DNA of 64,000 nt from the NCBI RefSeq assembly GCF_015732185.1, contig NZ_WIQM01000011.1:1-64000 (forward strand), given 5' to 3'. Below are positions 17,486 through 27,370 of this stretch, piece after piece (positions within the stretch are counted from its first letter, which is position 1; every line of letters starts with the position of its first letter). The stretch comes from Pectinatus haikarae. GTDB taxonomy: Bacteria; Bacillota; Negativicutes; Selenomonadales; Selenomonadaceae. The notes under the pieces were generated by a model. The model did not search any database. It was given only the letters and a program-made list of their open reading frames with translations, and was not told the DNA's origin. The position numbers and the translations under genes were made by a program.

Positions 17486-17933
17486 GTCCGCACTGGCAAA
17501 AGCTATAGATTATTTGTCTGTGCAGGATTATTCCGTAAACCGGATCGTGGATAAACTTTTTCGCTGCGGCTATGAACAACAGGAGATTGATGCTGCTGTT
17601 GCCAGGCTTATTGAAAAAAGATACTTGGACGATGAACAGCTTTGCATCAGATATTGGTCTAGGTATCTTGCAGAAAAAAAATACAGTGTTTTGCAGATCA
17701 AGGCAAAGCTTAAAATGAAGGGCTTTTCAGCGAATGTTATTGATAGATGTACACCGCAGGAACTATCAGACTATGAAAAAATCACGGCATATAGTATCTG
17801 GCAAAGATATATGAAAAAAAATAAGGATATTGATAAATTTATGCAATATCTTTATCGCAAGGGTTTTTCTATGTCAAGTATCCGTTATGCAGCTGATGAA
17901 TCCGCAAATAGTGAACTTATACAGAGCAATTAA
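17466..17933 (+). CDS. recX: regulatory protein RecX
   Basis: A 155-residue helical protein that binds RecA filaments and limits or tunes their activity. It shows the usual three-helix repeats: [19 protein letters not shown], then [20 protein letters not shown], then [12 protein letters not shown] and [13 protein letters not shown]. The ATG lies inside the recA 3' end. The length is normal for short Firmicute RecX. Confidence 0.93.
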   Translation: MQTRNSKSALAKAIDYLSVQDYSVNRIVDKLFRCGYEQQEIDAAVARLIEKRYLDDEQLCIRYWSRYLAEKKYSVLQIKAKLKMKGFSANVIDRCTPQELSDYEKITAYSIWQRYMKKNKDIDKFMQYLYRKGFSMSSIRYAADESANSELIQSN

Positions 17934-17963
17934 GGCAGGATGGTTATTTTTTGCCTGTTTTTG
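17931..17963 (+). terminator. weak terminator after recX
   Basis: AGGCA pairs with TGCCT across a T-rich loop, followed by GTTTTTG. The stem is only about five pairs. Confidence 0.45.
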
Positions 17964-18030
17964 CGGCAGCAGATATATATGTATAATGAAATGATTGTAT
18001 AAATGTAAAACTTTATAAGCGCTGTCAGTG

Positions 18031-18060
18031 AACTGCTGTTGTCTATTGCGGCAGTTTTTT
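18031..18060 (+). terminator. intrinsic terminator upstream of guaB
   Basis: AACTGC (18031-18036) pairs with GCAGTT (18051-18056), running directly into TTTTTT. It would stop read-through from recX just before the guaB promoter. Confidence 0.6.
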
Positions 18061-18071
18061 GCTATATATGG

Positions 18072-18101
18072 TTGACAAGTGCTGAATATACGTACTATCA
18101 T
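18072..18101 (+). promoter_or_regulatory. sigma-70 promoter of guaB
   Basis: A perfect TTGACA (18072-18077) and TATCAT (18096-18101) are separated by 18 bases, about 50 bases before the GTG start. Confidence 0.65.
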
Positions 18102-18148
18102 TTATACTAATAAATTTAGGAAATGATTTAGGAAAAGGAGAATGTAAC

Positions 18149-19654
18149 GTGGCATATTTTTTTGAAGAACCGTCTCATACCTTTGGCGAATATCTGTTAG
18201 TCCCAGGTTATTCATCAGATAGATGTATCCCTGTGAATGTTTCACTTCAAACCCCGTTGGTAAAATTTAAAAAGGGGGAAGAGTCAAAAATAAAGATTAA
18301 TATACCCATGACATCGGCTATAATGCAGGCTGTATCAGATGATACAATGGCTATTGCACTTGCTAAAGAAGGCGGTGTTTCTTTTATATTCGGATCTCAG
18401 TCGATAGAACAGCAGGCAGAGATGGTTTCCCGCGTGAAAAATTATAAATCCGGTTTTGTAAGCAGTGATTCCAATATTAAACCGACTACCACTCTCGGTG
18501 AAATATTGGAACTTAAAGATGAGACCGGTCATTCCACTATGGCTGTGACGGATGATGGCACAGCTACGGGAAAACTGGTAGGGATAGTTACCAGCCGCGA
18601 TTATCGCATCACACGTATGTCTATGGACCAAACTGCGGAAGAATTTATGACACCATTTGCTAAACTGGTTTATGCAGATGCTGATACCACGAATTTGTCG
18701 CAGGCTAATGATATGATATGGGACAATAAATTGAATATGCTGCCGCTGGTAGATAAAAATCAGCGTCTGCGTTATATGGTTTTTCGTAAAGATTATACAG
18801 ATAACAAACAAAACAGAAATGAAGTTATCGATAACAAAAAACGTTATCTTGTCGGCGCGGGTATCAATACGCGCGACTACGCAGAACGTGTACCGGCTTT
18901 GCTGAATGCTGGTGCTGATGTTCTTTGTATAGACTCATCAGAGGGATTCAGTGAATGGCAGAGTATCACGTTAAAGTATATACATGAGGAATTCGGTGAC
19001 GATGTCAAGGTCGGTGCGGGAAATGTTGTTGATGCGGAAGGTTTCAGATTTCTCGCCGAAGCGGGAGCAGATTTTATTAAAGTTGGCATCGGCGGCGGGT
19101 CAATATGTATTACACGTGAAACCAAGGGGATCGGCCGCGGACAAGCGACGGCTGTTATTGACGTCGCCAAGGCCAGGGATGAATATTATAGAGAAACCGG
19201 TGTCTATATACCTATCTGCTCAGATGGCGGCATTGTTCATGATTATCATATGACGCTGGCGTTGGCTATGGGTGCAGATTTTATGATGCTTGGCAGATAT
19301 TTTTCACGGTTTGATGAAAGTCCTACCAATCGTGTACGTATAAATGGTACGTACTTAAAGGAATACTGGGGTGAAGGCTCAAATAGGGCCCGCAACTGGC
19401 AGCGCTATGATATGGGTGGTGATAAAAAATTATCTTTTGAAGAAGGCGTTGACTCATATGTGCCATATGCAGGTTCCTTAAAAGATAATGTTGAACTTTC
19501 TCTGAGTAAAATGAGGTCTACCATGTGCAACTGCGGTGCTTTGACGATAAAGGAATTTCAACAAAAATCAAAGCTGACATTGGTTTCTTCAACTAGCATA
19601 GTCGAGGGCGGTTCACATGATGTTATTCTGAAGGATAAATTTTCTCACGAATAA
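18149..19654 (+). CDS. guaB: IMP dehydrogenase, Tritrichomonas foetus-like type
   Basis: A 501-residue enzyme that oxidises IMP to XMP, the committed step of GTP synthesis. It is a TIM barrel interrupted by CBS domains (about 105-225). The catalytic Cys320 lies in [20 protein letters not shown], where common bacterial enzymes have GPGSICTTRxVAGVGVPQ. The mobile flap carries the Arg419-Tyr420 dyad (RNWQRYD). Long segments such as [37 protein letters not shown] and [10 protein letters not shown] match the parasite T. foetus enzyme as I recall it. The start is GTG after AAAAGGAG. It is monocistronic, between its own promoter and a terminator. Confidence 0.95.
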   Translation: MAYFFEEPSHTFGEYLLVPGYSSDRCIPVNVSLQTPLVKFKKGEESKIKINIPMTSAIMQAVSDDTMAIALAKEGGVSFIFGSQSIEQQAEMVSRVKNYKSGFVSSDSNIKPTTTLGEILELKDETGHSTMAVTDDGTATGKLVGIVTSRDYRITRMSMDQTAEEFMTPFAKLVYADADTTNLSQANDMIWDNKLNMLPLVDKNQRLRYMVFRKDYTDNKQNRNEVIDNKKRYLVGAGINTRDYAERVPALLNAGADVLCIDSSEGFSEWQSITLKYIHEEFGDDVKVGAGNVVDAEGFRFLAEAGADFIKVGIGGGSICITRETKGIGRGQATAVIDVAKARDEYYRETGVYIPICSDGGIVHDYHMTLALAMGADFMMLGRYFSRFDESPTNRVRINGTYLKEYWGEGSNRARNWQRYDMGGDKKLSFEEGVDSYVPYAGSLKDNVELSLSKMRSTMCNCGALTIKEFQQKSKLTLVSSTSIVEGGSHDVILKDKFSHE

Positions 19655-19696
19655 TTCAGGAAAATGCTAATGATCAATAATTAATGGTATAATAAA

Positions 19697-19730
19697 AACA
19701 GCCATTGCGTTCTGGCAATGGCTGTTTTTT
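19697..19730 (+). terminator. terminator of guaB
   Basis: AACAGCCATTGC and GCAATGGCTGTT form a perfect 12-pair stem followed by TTTT. Confidence 0.95.
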
Positions 19731-19745
19731 AAATGGAGGCCGAAG

Positions 19746-20432
19746 ATGAAAGTAAAGCTCATAAAATATACATCTGAACCGGAACGGACAGTGGCGATGG
19801 CGGCGCGATTGTGTTATTCACCGGTGGGAGCCGAAGAGCTGGCAGAAAAGATGAGTGATGGACAGGTCGAAAAGCTTGTAAAAAAAATAGTGAAAATGGG
19901 GCATGCATCAACTCTGGAACATGTTAGTTTTACCTTTGCAATCGAAGGAATATCGCGTGTTCTGACTCATCAGCTTGTGAGACATCGCATTGCCTCATAT
20001 TCACAGCAGTCTCAACGCTATGTTGCTGAACATGATTTTGAATATATACTGCCTCCGTCTATCCAAAAAAATGAAACGGCAGCAAAAAAATTTACTGATC
20101 TGATGCAAAAAATAAGGACAGCGTATGATGAATTAACACAAATGGGCATACCGAAAGAGGACGCCCGCTATGTTTTGGCGAATGCCGCAGAAACTAAGAT
20201 AGTAGTTACTTTCAATGCAAGATCGCTGCAGCATTTTTTTTCTTTGCGCTGCTGTCATCGTGCTCAGTGGGAGATAAGAGCTATGGCCTATATGATGTTG
20301 AAAGAGGTAAAGAATGCGGCGCCTCTGCTTTTTAAAAATGCAGGGGCCTCGTGTGTTGCTACAGGAGTGTGCCCGGAGGGCGATATGACCTGTGGTATGT
20401 TTGACGAAATGATAAAATTACGTGAAGAATAA
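19746..20432 (+). CDS. thyX: FAD-dependent thymidylate synthase
   Basis: A 228-residue ThyX, which makes dTMP from dUMP using methylene-tetrahydrofolate and reduced FAD. The ThyX signature RHRxxSxxxxSxR is intact at residues 79-91 ([13 protein letters not shown]). The C-terminal [14 protein letters not shown] segment binds dUMP and FAD. It starts 15 bases after the guaB terminator with GGAGG upstream, and rlmB follows within 15 bases. Whether a thyA also exists cannot be seen. Confidence 0.96.
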   Translation: MKVKLIKYTSEPERTVAMAARLCYSPVGAEELAEKMSDGQVEKLVKKIVKMGHASTLEHVSFTFAIEGISRVLTHQLVRHRIASYSQQSQRYVAEHDFEYILPPSIQKNETAAKKFTDLMQKIRTAYDELTQMGIPKEDARYVLANAAETKIVVTFNARSLQHFFSLRCCHRAQWEIRAMAYMMLKEVKNAAPLLFKNAGASCVATGVCPEGDMTCGMFDEMIKLREE

Positions 20433-20447
20433 TGAATGGAGAAAAAG

Positions 20448-21365
20448 ATGCCTTTTAATAAAAAAAACTCATCGAGTATAAAAAAGAAAAGCACAGGATC
20501 TGCAGAGTCTTTTGGCAGAAGAAAAAATACTAAAACTAAGGACCGGGAGGAAAGAAAATTCACTGGCAGGACCGCTAAATTCAGAGATGCTCAAAAAACG
20601 GCAGAAGCTTCTGAACAGACACAAGAAATTTCTCCGGATATAATTGCCGGGCGTAATGCCGTAAGAGAGGCTTTGAAAAGCGGCAGACATATTAATAAAA
20701 TACTGACGGCAGAAAATGCGCATGGCGGTTCAATGCAGGAAATAATATCAATGGCGAGAAATTCCAGAGTTATTATTCATACTGTCAGCCAAAATAAACT
20801 TGATGCTCTTTCAGGGGCAGAACATAACCAGGGTATAATTGCATATACGCCGCCTGTTGATTATGCTGAACTTGATGATGTTCTTGCCGGAATTGCCGAA
20901 AAAAATGAAGTACCGTTTTTAGTTTTGCTTGATGAATTGGAAGATCCTCATAATTTAGGTGCTGTGCTTAGAACGGCGGATGCTGCCGGTGCACACGGAG
21001 TCATAATTTCAAAACGGCGCAGCTGTCCTCTTTCATCCACCGTTGCCAAAGTATCGGCAGGCGCCATAGAATATGTGCCGGTCGTCAGAGTGAACAATAT
21101 TGCCCAGACTATTGCTGAGCTTAAGACTAAGGGGTTTTGGGTAGCCGGGGCTGATGCTTCGGGTGAGACTTTCTTTTATGATGCCAATCTGACAGGACCA
21201 TTACTTATTGTAGTTGGCAGTGAAGGAAAAGGAATAGGCCAGCTTGTGCGACAATCTTGTGATTTCTTGGTAAAGATACCCATGAGGGGAAAAATAAATT
21301 CGCTCAATGCTTCTAACGCGGCGGCCATACTCATGTATGAGGTCTTGAAGCAGCGTATGAAATAA
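20448..21365 (+). CDS. rlmB: 23S rRNA (guanosine-2'-O-)-methyltransferase, RlmB/TrmH family
   Basis: SpoU/TrmH-type RNA 2'-O-methyltransferase of about 305 residues. A basic N-terminal extension of about 60 residues precedes the substrate-binding domain (IIAGRNAVREALKSGRHINK). The trefoil-knot SAM domain follows, with LDELEDPHNLGAVLRTADAAG, VVGSEGKGIG and KIPMRGKINSLNASNAAAI, the three SPOUT motifs. GGAGA six bases before the ATG at 20448 favours it over the ATG at 20436. The exact target (G2251 of 23S rRNA in E. coli) is inferred from the family. Confidence 0.92.
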   Translation: MPFNKKNSSSIKKKSTGSAESFGRRKNTKTKDREERKFTGRTAKFRDAQKTAEASEQTQEISPDIIAGRNAVREALKSGRHINKILTAENAHGGSMQEIISMARNSRVIIHTVSQNKLDALSGAEHNQGIIAYTPPVDYAELDDVLAGIAEKNEVPFLVLLDELEDPHNLGAVLRTADAAGAHGVIISKRRSCPLSSTVAKVSAGAIEYVPVVRVNNIAQTIAELKTKGFWVAGADASGETFFYDANLTGPLLIVVGSEGKGIGQLVRQSCDFLVKIPMRGKINSLNASNAAAILMYEVLKQRMK

Positions 21366-21380
21366 GAAGGAGAATTTGGT

Positions 21381-21920
21381 ATGAACGTCAAAATGTGCGC
21401 ACATCTTATTGTCGATGGATATAATGTTATAAATTGCTGGCCGGAGCTGCTGAAGAAGAGCAATGATTTAGAACATGCCCGTGATAAGCTTATTCATATG
21501 CTAGTGGAATATGGTGCTTATGAAAAATATGATGTTACAGTTGTGTTTGATGCTTTATATACATCTTCAGTGCAATCATTTGAGCAAATGAATGATCATT
21601 TTGAAATTGTTTATACCAAAAAGAATGAAACGGCGGACAGTTACATTGAAAGATTGGCATACGAGCTGGTTCATGAAGGCAGAGATGTATTTGTAGCTAC
21701 ATCTGATGGTGCGGAACAGAACGCCGTTTTGGGTGCAGGGGCATATCGTATGACTGTAAAGGAATTGAGCAAAGCAATCACTGGAGTCAGAAAAAAATTG
21801 CGTAATCGTTGTTCAAGCAGTAAACTGACTTCTGCTGCGAGAAATGAGATCGCAGATAGAATTGAACCTGCTGTATTGAAACAACTTGATATAATGCGTA
21901 AAAAACATTATGATCGGTAA
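21381..21920 (+). CDS. rae1: NYN-domain ribosome-associated endonuclease (Rae1/YacP family)
   Basis: A 179-residue PIN-like NYN nuclease. It shows HLIVDGYNVINCWPEL at the start, VVFDALYT and FVATSDGAEQNAVLGAGA, which supply the conserved acidic metal ligands. In Bacillus the homologue Rae1 cleaves mRNA in the ribosomal A site. Its place directly after an rlmB-type gene is the typical Firmicute arrangement. AAGGAG nine bases upstream supports the ATG. Confidence 0.9.
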   Translation: MNVKMCAHLIVDGYNVINCWPELLKKSNDLEHARDKLIHMLVEYGAYEKYDVTVVFDALYTSSVQSFEQMNDHFEIVYTKKNETADSYIERLAYELVHEGRDVFVATSDGAEQNAVLGAGAYRMTVKELSKAITGVRKKLRNRCSSSKLTSAARNEIADRIEPAVLKQLDIMRKKHYDR

Positions 21921-22046
21921 ATATCTTTTTATCCAGTTTCAGCTTTTATTTCGGGCAGAGCACGAAGCTTATTGTCTGCAGATTTCAGCAATAGAAGAAT
22001 GTTGTCTGCTGAAAAATCCGTGAATATTATTTGATTGTGCGTAGCT

Positions 22047-22068
22047 AAAGTACATCATGGTACTTTTT
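22047..22068 (+). terminator. terminator of the thyX-rlmB-rae1 operon
   Basis: AAAGTAC (22047-22053) and GTACTTT (22060-22066) form a seven-pair stem ending in TTTTT. Confidence 0.75.
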
Positions 22069-22108
22069 GCAGGATTTTTATTTTGCATCTAAATGTTCGG
22101 CGGCGCGG

Positions 22109-22137
22109 TTTACATTTATAATGTCTGGTGTTATAAT
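22109..22137 (+). promoter_or_regulatory. sigma-70 promoter of the rimP-infB-truB operon
   Basis: TTTACA (22109-22114), a 17-base spacer and a perfect TATAAT (22132-22137). Transcription should start near 22144, giving an untranslated leader of about 80 bases. Confidence 0.85.
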
Positions 22138-22165
22138 AAAAATATCAACTTCAGCATGTATTTTA

Positions 22166-22187
22166 GAGAGTGGGTGCAAACCCACTC
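22166..22187 (+). promoter_or_regulatory. leader hairpin with GCAA tetraloop before rimP
   Basis: AGAGTGGGT and ACCCACTCT form a perfect nine-pair stem closed by a GNRA-type GCAA loop. No strong T-run follows (TTAGTATTA), so it is more likely a structured leader or weak attenuator than a full terminator. NusA autoregulation of such operons is known in other bacteria; a role for this hairpin is inference. Confidence 0.6.
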
Positions 22188-22223
22188 TTTAGTATTATAG
22201 GCGTTATTATTTTAGGAGGAACA

Positions 22224-22670
22224 ATGGCCGGACGAATTGAGATTGAAGCGGAAAAACTGGTGTTAAATTTGCTTGCGGGTACTGAATACGAATTGGTTGA
22301 TCTTGAATATGTAAAGGAACGGGATTGGTATCTGCGTATTTTTATAGATAAAAAAGACGGTGTTGATCTTGATGATTGTCAGGGAGTAAGCCGTATGATT
22401 GATGACGAATTGGAAAAGAGCGGTTTATTGAAGGAAAGCTATATATTGGAAGTTTCTTCACCAGGGATTGACAGGCCGTTAAAGAAGGATAGAGATTTTG
22501 AACGGGAAATGGGAAAACAGGTTGATGTGACAGCCTATAAAAAGATAAATGGAGCAAGGGAAATTATCGGCAGACTCAGTGCTTTTTCTGCCGATGCTAT
22601 AACTCTTGATGATTCGCTGATAATACCTCGTGCACAGATAGCATCAGTGCGGTTGCATATTGAGTTTTAA
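22224..22670 (+). CDS. rimP: ribosome maturation factor RimP
   Basis: A 148-residue cytosolic protein needed for 30S subunit assembly. Family features: VDLEYVKERDWYLRIFID, the DDCQGVSRMIDDELE segment and LEVSSPGIDRPLKKDRDF. The open frame extends 18 codons upstream through the leader hairpin, but TTAGGAGG seven bases before the ATG at 22224 sets the start. First gene of the operon. Confidence 0.96.
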   Translation: MAGRIEIEAEKLVLNLLAGTEYELVDLEYVKERDWYLRIFIDKKDGVDLDDCQGVSRMIDDELEKSGLLKESYILEVSSPGIDRPLKKDRDFEREMGKQVDVTAYKKINGAREIIGRLSAFSADAITLDDSLIIPRAQIASVRLHIEF

Positions 22671-22692
22671 TATAATTTAGGAGGATATAGAT

Positions 22693-23802
22693 TTGGCTAC
22701 CAAGAATAAAGGCTTTTTAGAAGCCTTTCGTGAAGTTGGCAAAGAAAAAGGTATAGCATTAGAAGTCCTATTTGATGCTATTGAAGCAGCACTGATTTCC
22801 GCATATAAAAGAAATTTTAATTCAGCGCAGAATGTGAGGGTTTCGCTTGATCGCACCACAGGTGAATTTCATGTATACGCCATAAAGAATGTTGAGAGTG
22901 AAGTAAAAAATGATATCACTGATATTTCTCTGGAAGCAGCTCAAAAAATACATCCTGATTATCAGGTGGGAGATGTGATCGAAGAGGAAATCACGCCTGC
23001 CAACTTTGGACGTATTGCTGCTCAAACGGCTAAACAAGTGGTTGTACAGAGAATACGTGAAGCTGAAAGAGGTATCATTTACGAAGAATATTCCAATCGT
23101 TCTAATGATATTTTAACCGGCATAGTGCAGCGTGTTGAAGGTAAAAATGTGGTTGTTGATCTGGGCCGTACGGAAGCTATGCTTACACCTGCGGAAAAAA
23201 TTTCATCGGAACATTATACACCTAATGGACGTATGAAATTTTATGTAGTAGAAGTCAAAAAAACCACAAAGGGGCCGCAGGTACTATTATCACGCACACA
23301 TCCGGGGCTTTTAAAAAGACTTTTTGAATTGGAAGTGCCCGAAATAAGCGATGGTACTGTGGAAATAAAGTCTGTGGCAAGAGAGCCTGGAATGCGTTCT
23401 AAAATTGCTGTTTATTCAAAAGATGAGAACGTTGATCCGGTAGGATCATGTGTAGGACAAAAGGGACTTCGGGTACAGGCTGTCGTTGACGAATTGCACG
23501 GTGAAAAAATAGATATTGTTAAGTGGAATCAAGATCCGGCAAAATATATTGCAAATTCTTTAAGTCCTGCCAAAGTTATTTCTGTAGCAATAAAAGAAAA
23601 TGAAAAAATATCAAAAGTGATTGTGCCGGATTATCAACTATCTCTGGCAATTGGCAAGGAAGGTCAAAATGCACGGCTGGCTGCGAAATTAACAGGCTGG
23701 AAAATAGATATCAAGAGTGAATCGCAGGCAGTTGAAGGCGGTCTTGCTGAAGGAATGGAAATAGTCACGGTGACAGGTGAAGACTCTTTTTCAGTGGATT
23801 GA
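22693..23802 (+). CDS. nusA: transcription termination/antitermination factor NusA
   Basis: A 369-residue RNA polymerase-binding factor. It carries the N-terminal polymerase-binding domain (1-125), an S1 domain (about 130-200, ILTGIVQRVEGKNVVVDLG), KH1 (SKIAVYSKDENVDPVGSCVG) and KH2 (LSLAIGKEGQNARLAAKL TGW region). It lacks the proteobacterial acidic repeats, as is usual in Firmicutes. The TTG start follows GGAGG nine bases upstream. Confidence 0.97.
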   Translation: MATKNKGFLEAFREVGKEKGIALEVLFDAIEAALISAYKRNFNSAQNVRVSLDRTTGEFHVYAIKNVESEVKNDITDISLEAAQKIHPDYQVGDVIEEEITPANFGRIAAQTAKQVVVQRIREAERGIIYEEYSNRSNDILTGIVQRVEGKNVVVDLGRTEAMLTPAEKISSEHYTPNGRMKFYVVEVKKTTKGPQVLLSRTHPGLLKRLFELEVPEISDGTVEIKSVAREPGMRSKIAVYSKDENVDPVGSCVGQKGLRVQAVVDELHGEKIDIVKWNQDPAKYIANSLSPAKVISVAIKENEKISKVIVPDYQLSLAIGKEGQNARLAAKLTGWKIDIKSESQAVEGGLAEGMEIVTVTGEDSFSVD

Positions 23803-23819
23803 GGTAAAGGGGCAGATTT

Positions 23820-24098
23820 ATGACTGGCAAAAAAAAATTACCGGAACGTATGTGTGTTGGCTGCCAGCGAATTCGCAGCAAAAAAGATATGATAAGAGTA
23901 GTCAAAAACCCGGAAGGTGATTTTTCCATTGACCGTACAGGAAAAAAATCAGGCCGCGGAGCATATATATGTGCTGATATTCAATGTTTGGAAGCGGCTA
24001 TAAAAGGACATCGTTTGGAAAAATCATTTAAAAGTCCGATAGACGCTGATATATATGAAAAATTAAGGACAGGATTTTTTGACACAAATGAAGGATAA
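23820..24098 (+). CDS. ylxR: YlxR/RnpM family RNA-binding protein (DUF448)
   Basis: A 92-residue basic protein with the family signature RMCVGCQRIRSKKDMIRVV and GRGAYICADIQCLEAAIK. In Bacillus the homologue RnpM binds the RNase P RNA and modulates it. It sits in its conserved place between nusA and the L7Ae-like gene. Confidence 0.94.
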   Translation: MTGKKKLPERMCVGCQRIRSKKDMIRVVKNPEGDFSIDRTGKKSGRGAYICADIQCLEAAIKGHRLEKSFKSPIDADIYEKLRTGFFDTNEG

Positions 24099-24099
24099 T

Positions 24100-24402
24100 A
24101 TGCTGCAAAATTTGCTTAATTTATTAAGTATGGCATCACGTGCCAATAAGATAATCTCTGGAGATTTTGCTATAGGCAAGGCAGCGGCAGGCGGAAAAGT
24201 CAGACTGCTGCTGGTTGCCGGAGATACGGCGCAAAATACCAGTTTAGAATATAAAGAAATTGCATCTAAATATAGTATCCCGCTTATTTTTTTGACTACG
24301 ACTAAGACCGATTTGGGACATTGTATCGGTAAAAATGAGCGAGCTGCGGTTGCTGTTTGCGATGAAGGTTTTATGAAAGCTGTGACTAAAATATTAAAAT
24401 GA
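24100..24402 (+). CDS. ylxQ: L7Ae/L30e-family RNA-binding protein (YlxQ)
   Basis: About 100 residues of the L7Ae/L30e/Gadd45 fold: [41 protein letters not shown] and [19 protein letters not shown]. It is a kink-turn-binding homologue of unclear cellular role. AAGGATAAT just before the ATG at 24100 favours this start over an in-frame ATG at 24079 that overlaps ylxR. Confidence 0.92.
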   Translation: MLQNLLNLLSMASRANKIISGDFAIGKAAAGGKVRLLLVAGDTAQNTSLEYKEIASKYSIPLIFLTTTKTDLGHCIGKNERAAVAVCDEGFMKAVTKILK

Positions 24403-24425
24403 CATCAAATAATGGGGGTGGATCG

Positions 24426-27344
24426 ATGTCCAAATACAGAATATATGACCTGGCAAAAGAATTTGAAACTGACAGTAAGACAGTTTTGAATATGTTAAAA
24501 GTCCATAATGTAATAGTAAAAAGCCATGCTAGTACAGTGGGTGATGACGAACGAAAAATTATAGAAAAAAGTTTTCTGCGAAAGAAAAATATAATTGAGA
24601 AAAAAATTGAATCTGTGCGGGAGAATATATCAATAAAAGATAATCGGCAGAAAAATATAAAAAAAATTGATAATGACAGGTCTGATAATATAAATAATAT
24701 TAATGAAAACCTCGCTTTGAAAAAGCAGGGTTATGAAAAAAAACAAGTATATAAAGGTAATGATAATATAAAAACTACAATACAAAAAACAGCAGACAGC
24801 AATGTATACAGTAATGAAAGTGCAAAGGTACCTATTGAGAGAACACATAAAAATCAGCAGGCGTCTGAACATGACAGTCAAAGAAATCTGATGCACGCCA
24901 GTCAGGCCGCTGCTATTAATAGCAATGACCATAAACCAGTTGACAGAGGAGATAACCGAACAGCTGCTGGTAACAGATCTGGACAAGGCAATGGGAGTGG
25001 TATGGGCCAAAATAGCAGACCAGGGCAGAGTGACAGTGCTGGGCGCAACAGCAGACCGGGACAAAATAATAGTACCAGTCAAAATAATAGACCTGGTCAG
25101 AACAACAGTGTCGGTCGCAGCAGACCAGCACAAAATAATAGTACTAGTCAAAACAGATCTGGTCAGAATAATAGTGCTGGTCGCAGCAGACCGGGACAAA
25201 ATAATAGTACTAGTCAAAACAGACCCGGTCAGAGTAATAATGCTGGCCGCAACAGCAGACCGGGACAAAATAATAGTACCAGTCAAAATAGCAGACCAGG
25301 GCAGAACAACAGTGTCGGTCGCAGCAGACCAGGACAAAATACTACTACTGGACAAAATAGACCCGGTCAGAATAACAGTGCTGGTAGAAACAACAGACCA
25401 GGACAAAATAATAGTACTGGTCAAAATAGCAGTACTGGACAAAATAATAGACCCGGACAAAATAATAATGCAGGTCAAAATAATAGATATGGCAGCAGTC
25501 AAAATATAGGATCAAATAGAAACAGCAGAAAAAATTGGAGAAATAATAGAAATAACAGAAATCATCCTATACAGCAGAAACAGGAAATAGTGAGACCTAA
25601 GGTAATAAAAGTAGGAGAAACTATTTCTGTAAAAGAGTTGGCCAGTAAAATGACTTATACGGTCACCGATGTTATAAAGAAGCTTATGATGCTGGGAATA
25701 ATGACAACTATCAATCAAGAAATAGATTTTGATACAGCTGTACTGGTCGCTGCAGAATTCAGCATAAACGTTGAAGAACTGCCGCCGGAAGTGGACTTGA
25801 CGGAGATTCCCGAAGTTGAAGATGCAGAAAAAGATTTGTTGCCGCGTCCTCCTGTAGTTACGGTTATGGGACATGTTGACCATGGTAAGACATCTTTGCT
25901 CGATGTGATAAGAAAAACGTCTGTAACTTCGAGTGAAGCTGGCGGGATAACGCAGCACATCGGAGCTTATCAGGTTATGTGCAAGGATAAAAAAATTGTA
26001 TTTCTTGATACACCAGGACATGAGGCTTTCACGGCAATGCGTGCGCGCGGAGCACAGGTTACAGATATAGCGATCCTTGTTGTGGCTGCCGACGACGGCG
26101 TTATGCCGCAGACATTGGAAGCTATAAATCATGCTAAGGCAGCCAAAGTTCCTATTGTAGTGGCAATAAATAAAATTGATAAACCGGGAGCAAATCCGGA
26201 ACATGTTAAGCAGCAGCTCGCAGAGCATGAACTTGTTGCTGAAGACTGGGGTGGGGATATTATAATGGTTCCCGTCTCAGCTAAGAAAAAGATGGGTATA
26301 AATGATCTTCTGGAGATGATTTTACTAGTTGCGGAAATGCAGGAGCTGAAAGCAAATCCAAACAGAGAAGCCCGTGGTATAATCATAGAAGCTCAGCTTG
26401 ATAAAGGCCGCGGTCCCGTAGCTACAGTGCTTGTTCAAAGCGGCACACTGCATGTAGGAGATTCTATTATTGCAGGTACTGCCTTTGGTAAAGTCCGTGC
26501 CATGATCAATGATCGCGGTGAAAAAGTGAAGAAGGCTGGACCATCTGTTCCAGTTGAGGTCTTGGGCTTGTCAGATGTACCTGCTGCCGGTGATGAAATG
26601 GCTGTTTTGGAAGAACATATGGTACGTACAATAGCGGAAAAGCGTATTGGCAAACAACGTACAGAACTTATCAATAATAAGAAAGTATCACTTGATGATT
26701 TATTCCAACAGATAAATGAAGGAAACATAAAGGATCTTAATATATTATTGAAGGCTGATGTGCAAGGGTCTCTGGAAGCATTGAAGACTTCGTTGCTTGG
26801 TCTTAATAAAAGTGATGAAGTGCGAGTGAGTATAATTCACTCAGGTGTTGGCGCAGTGAATGAATCAGATGTTATGCTGGCGTCTGCGGCAAATGCTCTG
26901 ATCCTTGCTTTCAATGTGCGGCCGGATGGCAATGCAAGGAAACTTGCCGATACTGAAAGTATAGATATTCGTACTTATCGGGTAATATATGAAGCAATAA
27001 ACGATATCGAAGCTGCCATGAAGGGTATGCTTGCACCGAAATATAAAGAAATTATTCAGGGAAAAGTAGAAATACGCCAAGTGATGAAATTCTCCAAGGC
27101 TCTCGTGGCAGGTTCCTACGTCCTTGAAGGGAAAATTTTTAACACATCGAAAATACGTATTCTTCGCGATAATGTGGTCGTGCATGAAGGACAGATTGAG
27201 TCGTTGCGCCGATTTAAAGATGATGTAAAAGAAGTGGCTGCGGGATATGAATGCGGTATAACTATCGAAAACTATCGTGACTTTAGAGAAAAAGATATAA
27301 TCGAAGCTTACAGCATGGAAGAAATAGCTCCGCAGAGCTTATAA
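24426..27344 (+). CDS. infB: translation initiation factor IF-2 with expanded repeat linker
   Basis: An initiation GTPase of 972 residues that delivers fMet-tRNA to the 30S subunit. An IF2-N domain ([21 protein letters not shown]) is followed by a Lys/Asn-rich linker, then about 13 RPGQNNS-like repeats (nt 25000-25500) and a second IF2-N copy ([18 protein letters not shown]). The G domain follows, with GHVDHGKT (near residue 485), DTPGHEAF and NKIDKPGAN, then domains II-IV. GGGGGTGG before the ATG at 24426 sets the start; the frame is open nine codons further up. The factor is longer than most because of the repeat region. Confidence 0.97.
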   Translation: MSKYRIYDLAKEFETDSKTVLNMLKVHNVIVKSHASTVGDDERKIIEKSFLRKKNIIEKKIESVRENISIKDNRQKNIKKIDNDRSDNINNINENLALKKQGYEKKQVYKGNDNIKTTIQKTADSNVYSNESAKVPIERTHKNQQASEHDSQRNLMHASQAAAINSNDHKPVDRGDNRTAAGNRSGQGNGSGMGQNSRPGQSDSAGRNSRPGQNNSTSQNNRPGQNNSVGRSRPAQNNSTSQNRSGQNNSAGRSRPGQNNSTSQNRPGQSNNAGRNSRPGQNNSTSQNSRPGQNNSVGRSRPGQNTTTGQNRPGQNNSAGRNNRPGQNNSTGQNSSTGQNNRPGQNNNAGQNNRYGSSQNIGSNRNSRKNWRNNRNNRNHPIQQKQEIVRPKVIKVGETISVKELASKMTYTVTDVIKKLMMLGIMTTINQEIDFDTAVLVAAEFSINVEELPPEVDLTEIPEVEDAEKDLLPRPPVVTVMGHVDHGKTSLLDVIRKTSVTSSEAGGITQHIGAYQVMCKDKKIVFLDTPGHEAFTAMRARGAQVTDIAILVVAADDGVMPQTLEAINHAKAAKVPIVVAINKIDKPGANPEHVKQQLAEHELVAEDWGGDIIMVPVSAKKKMGINDLLEMILLVAEMQELKANPNREARGIIIEAQLDKGRGPVATVLVQSGTLHVGDSIIAGTAFGKVRAMINDRGEKVKKAGPSVPVEVLGLSDVPAAGDEMAVLEEHMVRTIAEKRIGKQRTELINNKKVSLDDLFQQINEGNIKDLNILLKADVQGSLEALKTSLLGLNKSDEVRVSIIHSGVGAVNESDVMLASAANALILAFNVRPDGNARKLADTESIDIRTYRVIYEAINDIEAAMKGMLAPKYKEIIQGKVEIRQVMKFSKALVAGSYVLEGKIFNTSKIRILRDNVVVHEGQIESLRRFKDDVKEVAAGYECGITIENYRDFREKDIIEAYSMEEIAPQSL
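24990..25510 (+). repeat. degenerate tandem repeat in the infB linker
   Basis: About 13 in-frame copies of a 10-13 residue unit with core RPGQNNS, alternating with TSQN, VGRS or AGRN. At the DNA level the recurring core is GACCAGGACAAAATAATAGT-like. Units differ in length and by synonymous changes. All indels preserve the reading frame. Confidence 0.85.
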
Positions 27345-27370
27345 GAGCTGATACAGAAGGTTGTGAAAAA

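Larger units (their letters stand above)
21921..22223. other. intergenic region before the rimP operon
   Basis: These 303 bases contain the rae1 terminator, the rimP promoter and a leader hairpin (each listed). The first 120 bases are AT-rich, with imperfect repeats of TCTGC/GCAGA type and no clear gene. Confidence 0.6.

Noticed and set aside
24630-25509. Long open frames overlapping the infB repeat region (a minus-strand frame of about 290 codons and a plus frame of about 194)
   Set aside because: They are by-products of the short repeat unit, which lacks stops in other frames. Their translations are low-complexity and infB itself is unmistakable.
24990-25510. CRISPR-like array
   Set aside because: Units are contiguous, degenerate and codon-phased inside infB, with no spacers of even length and no cas genes.
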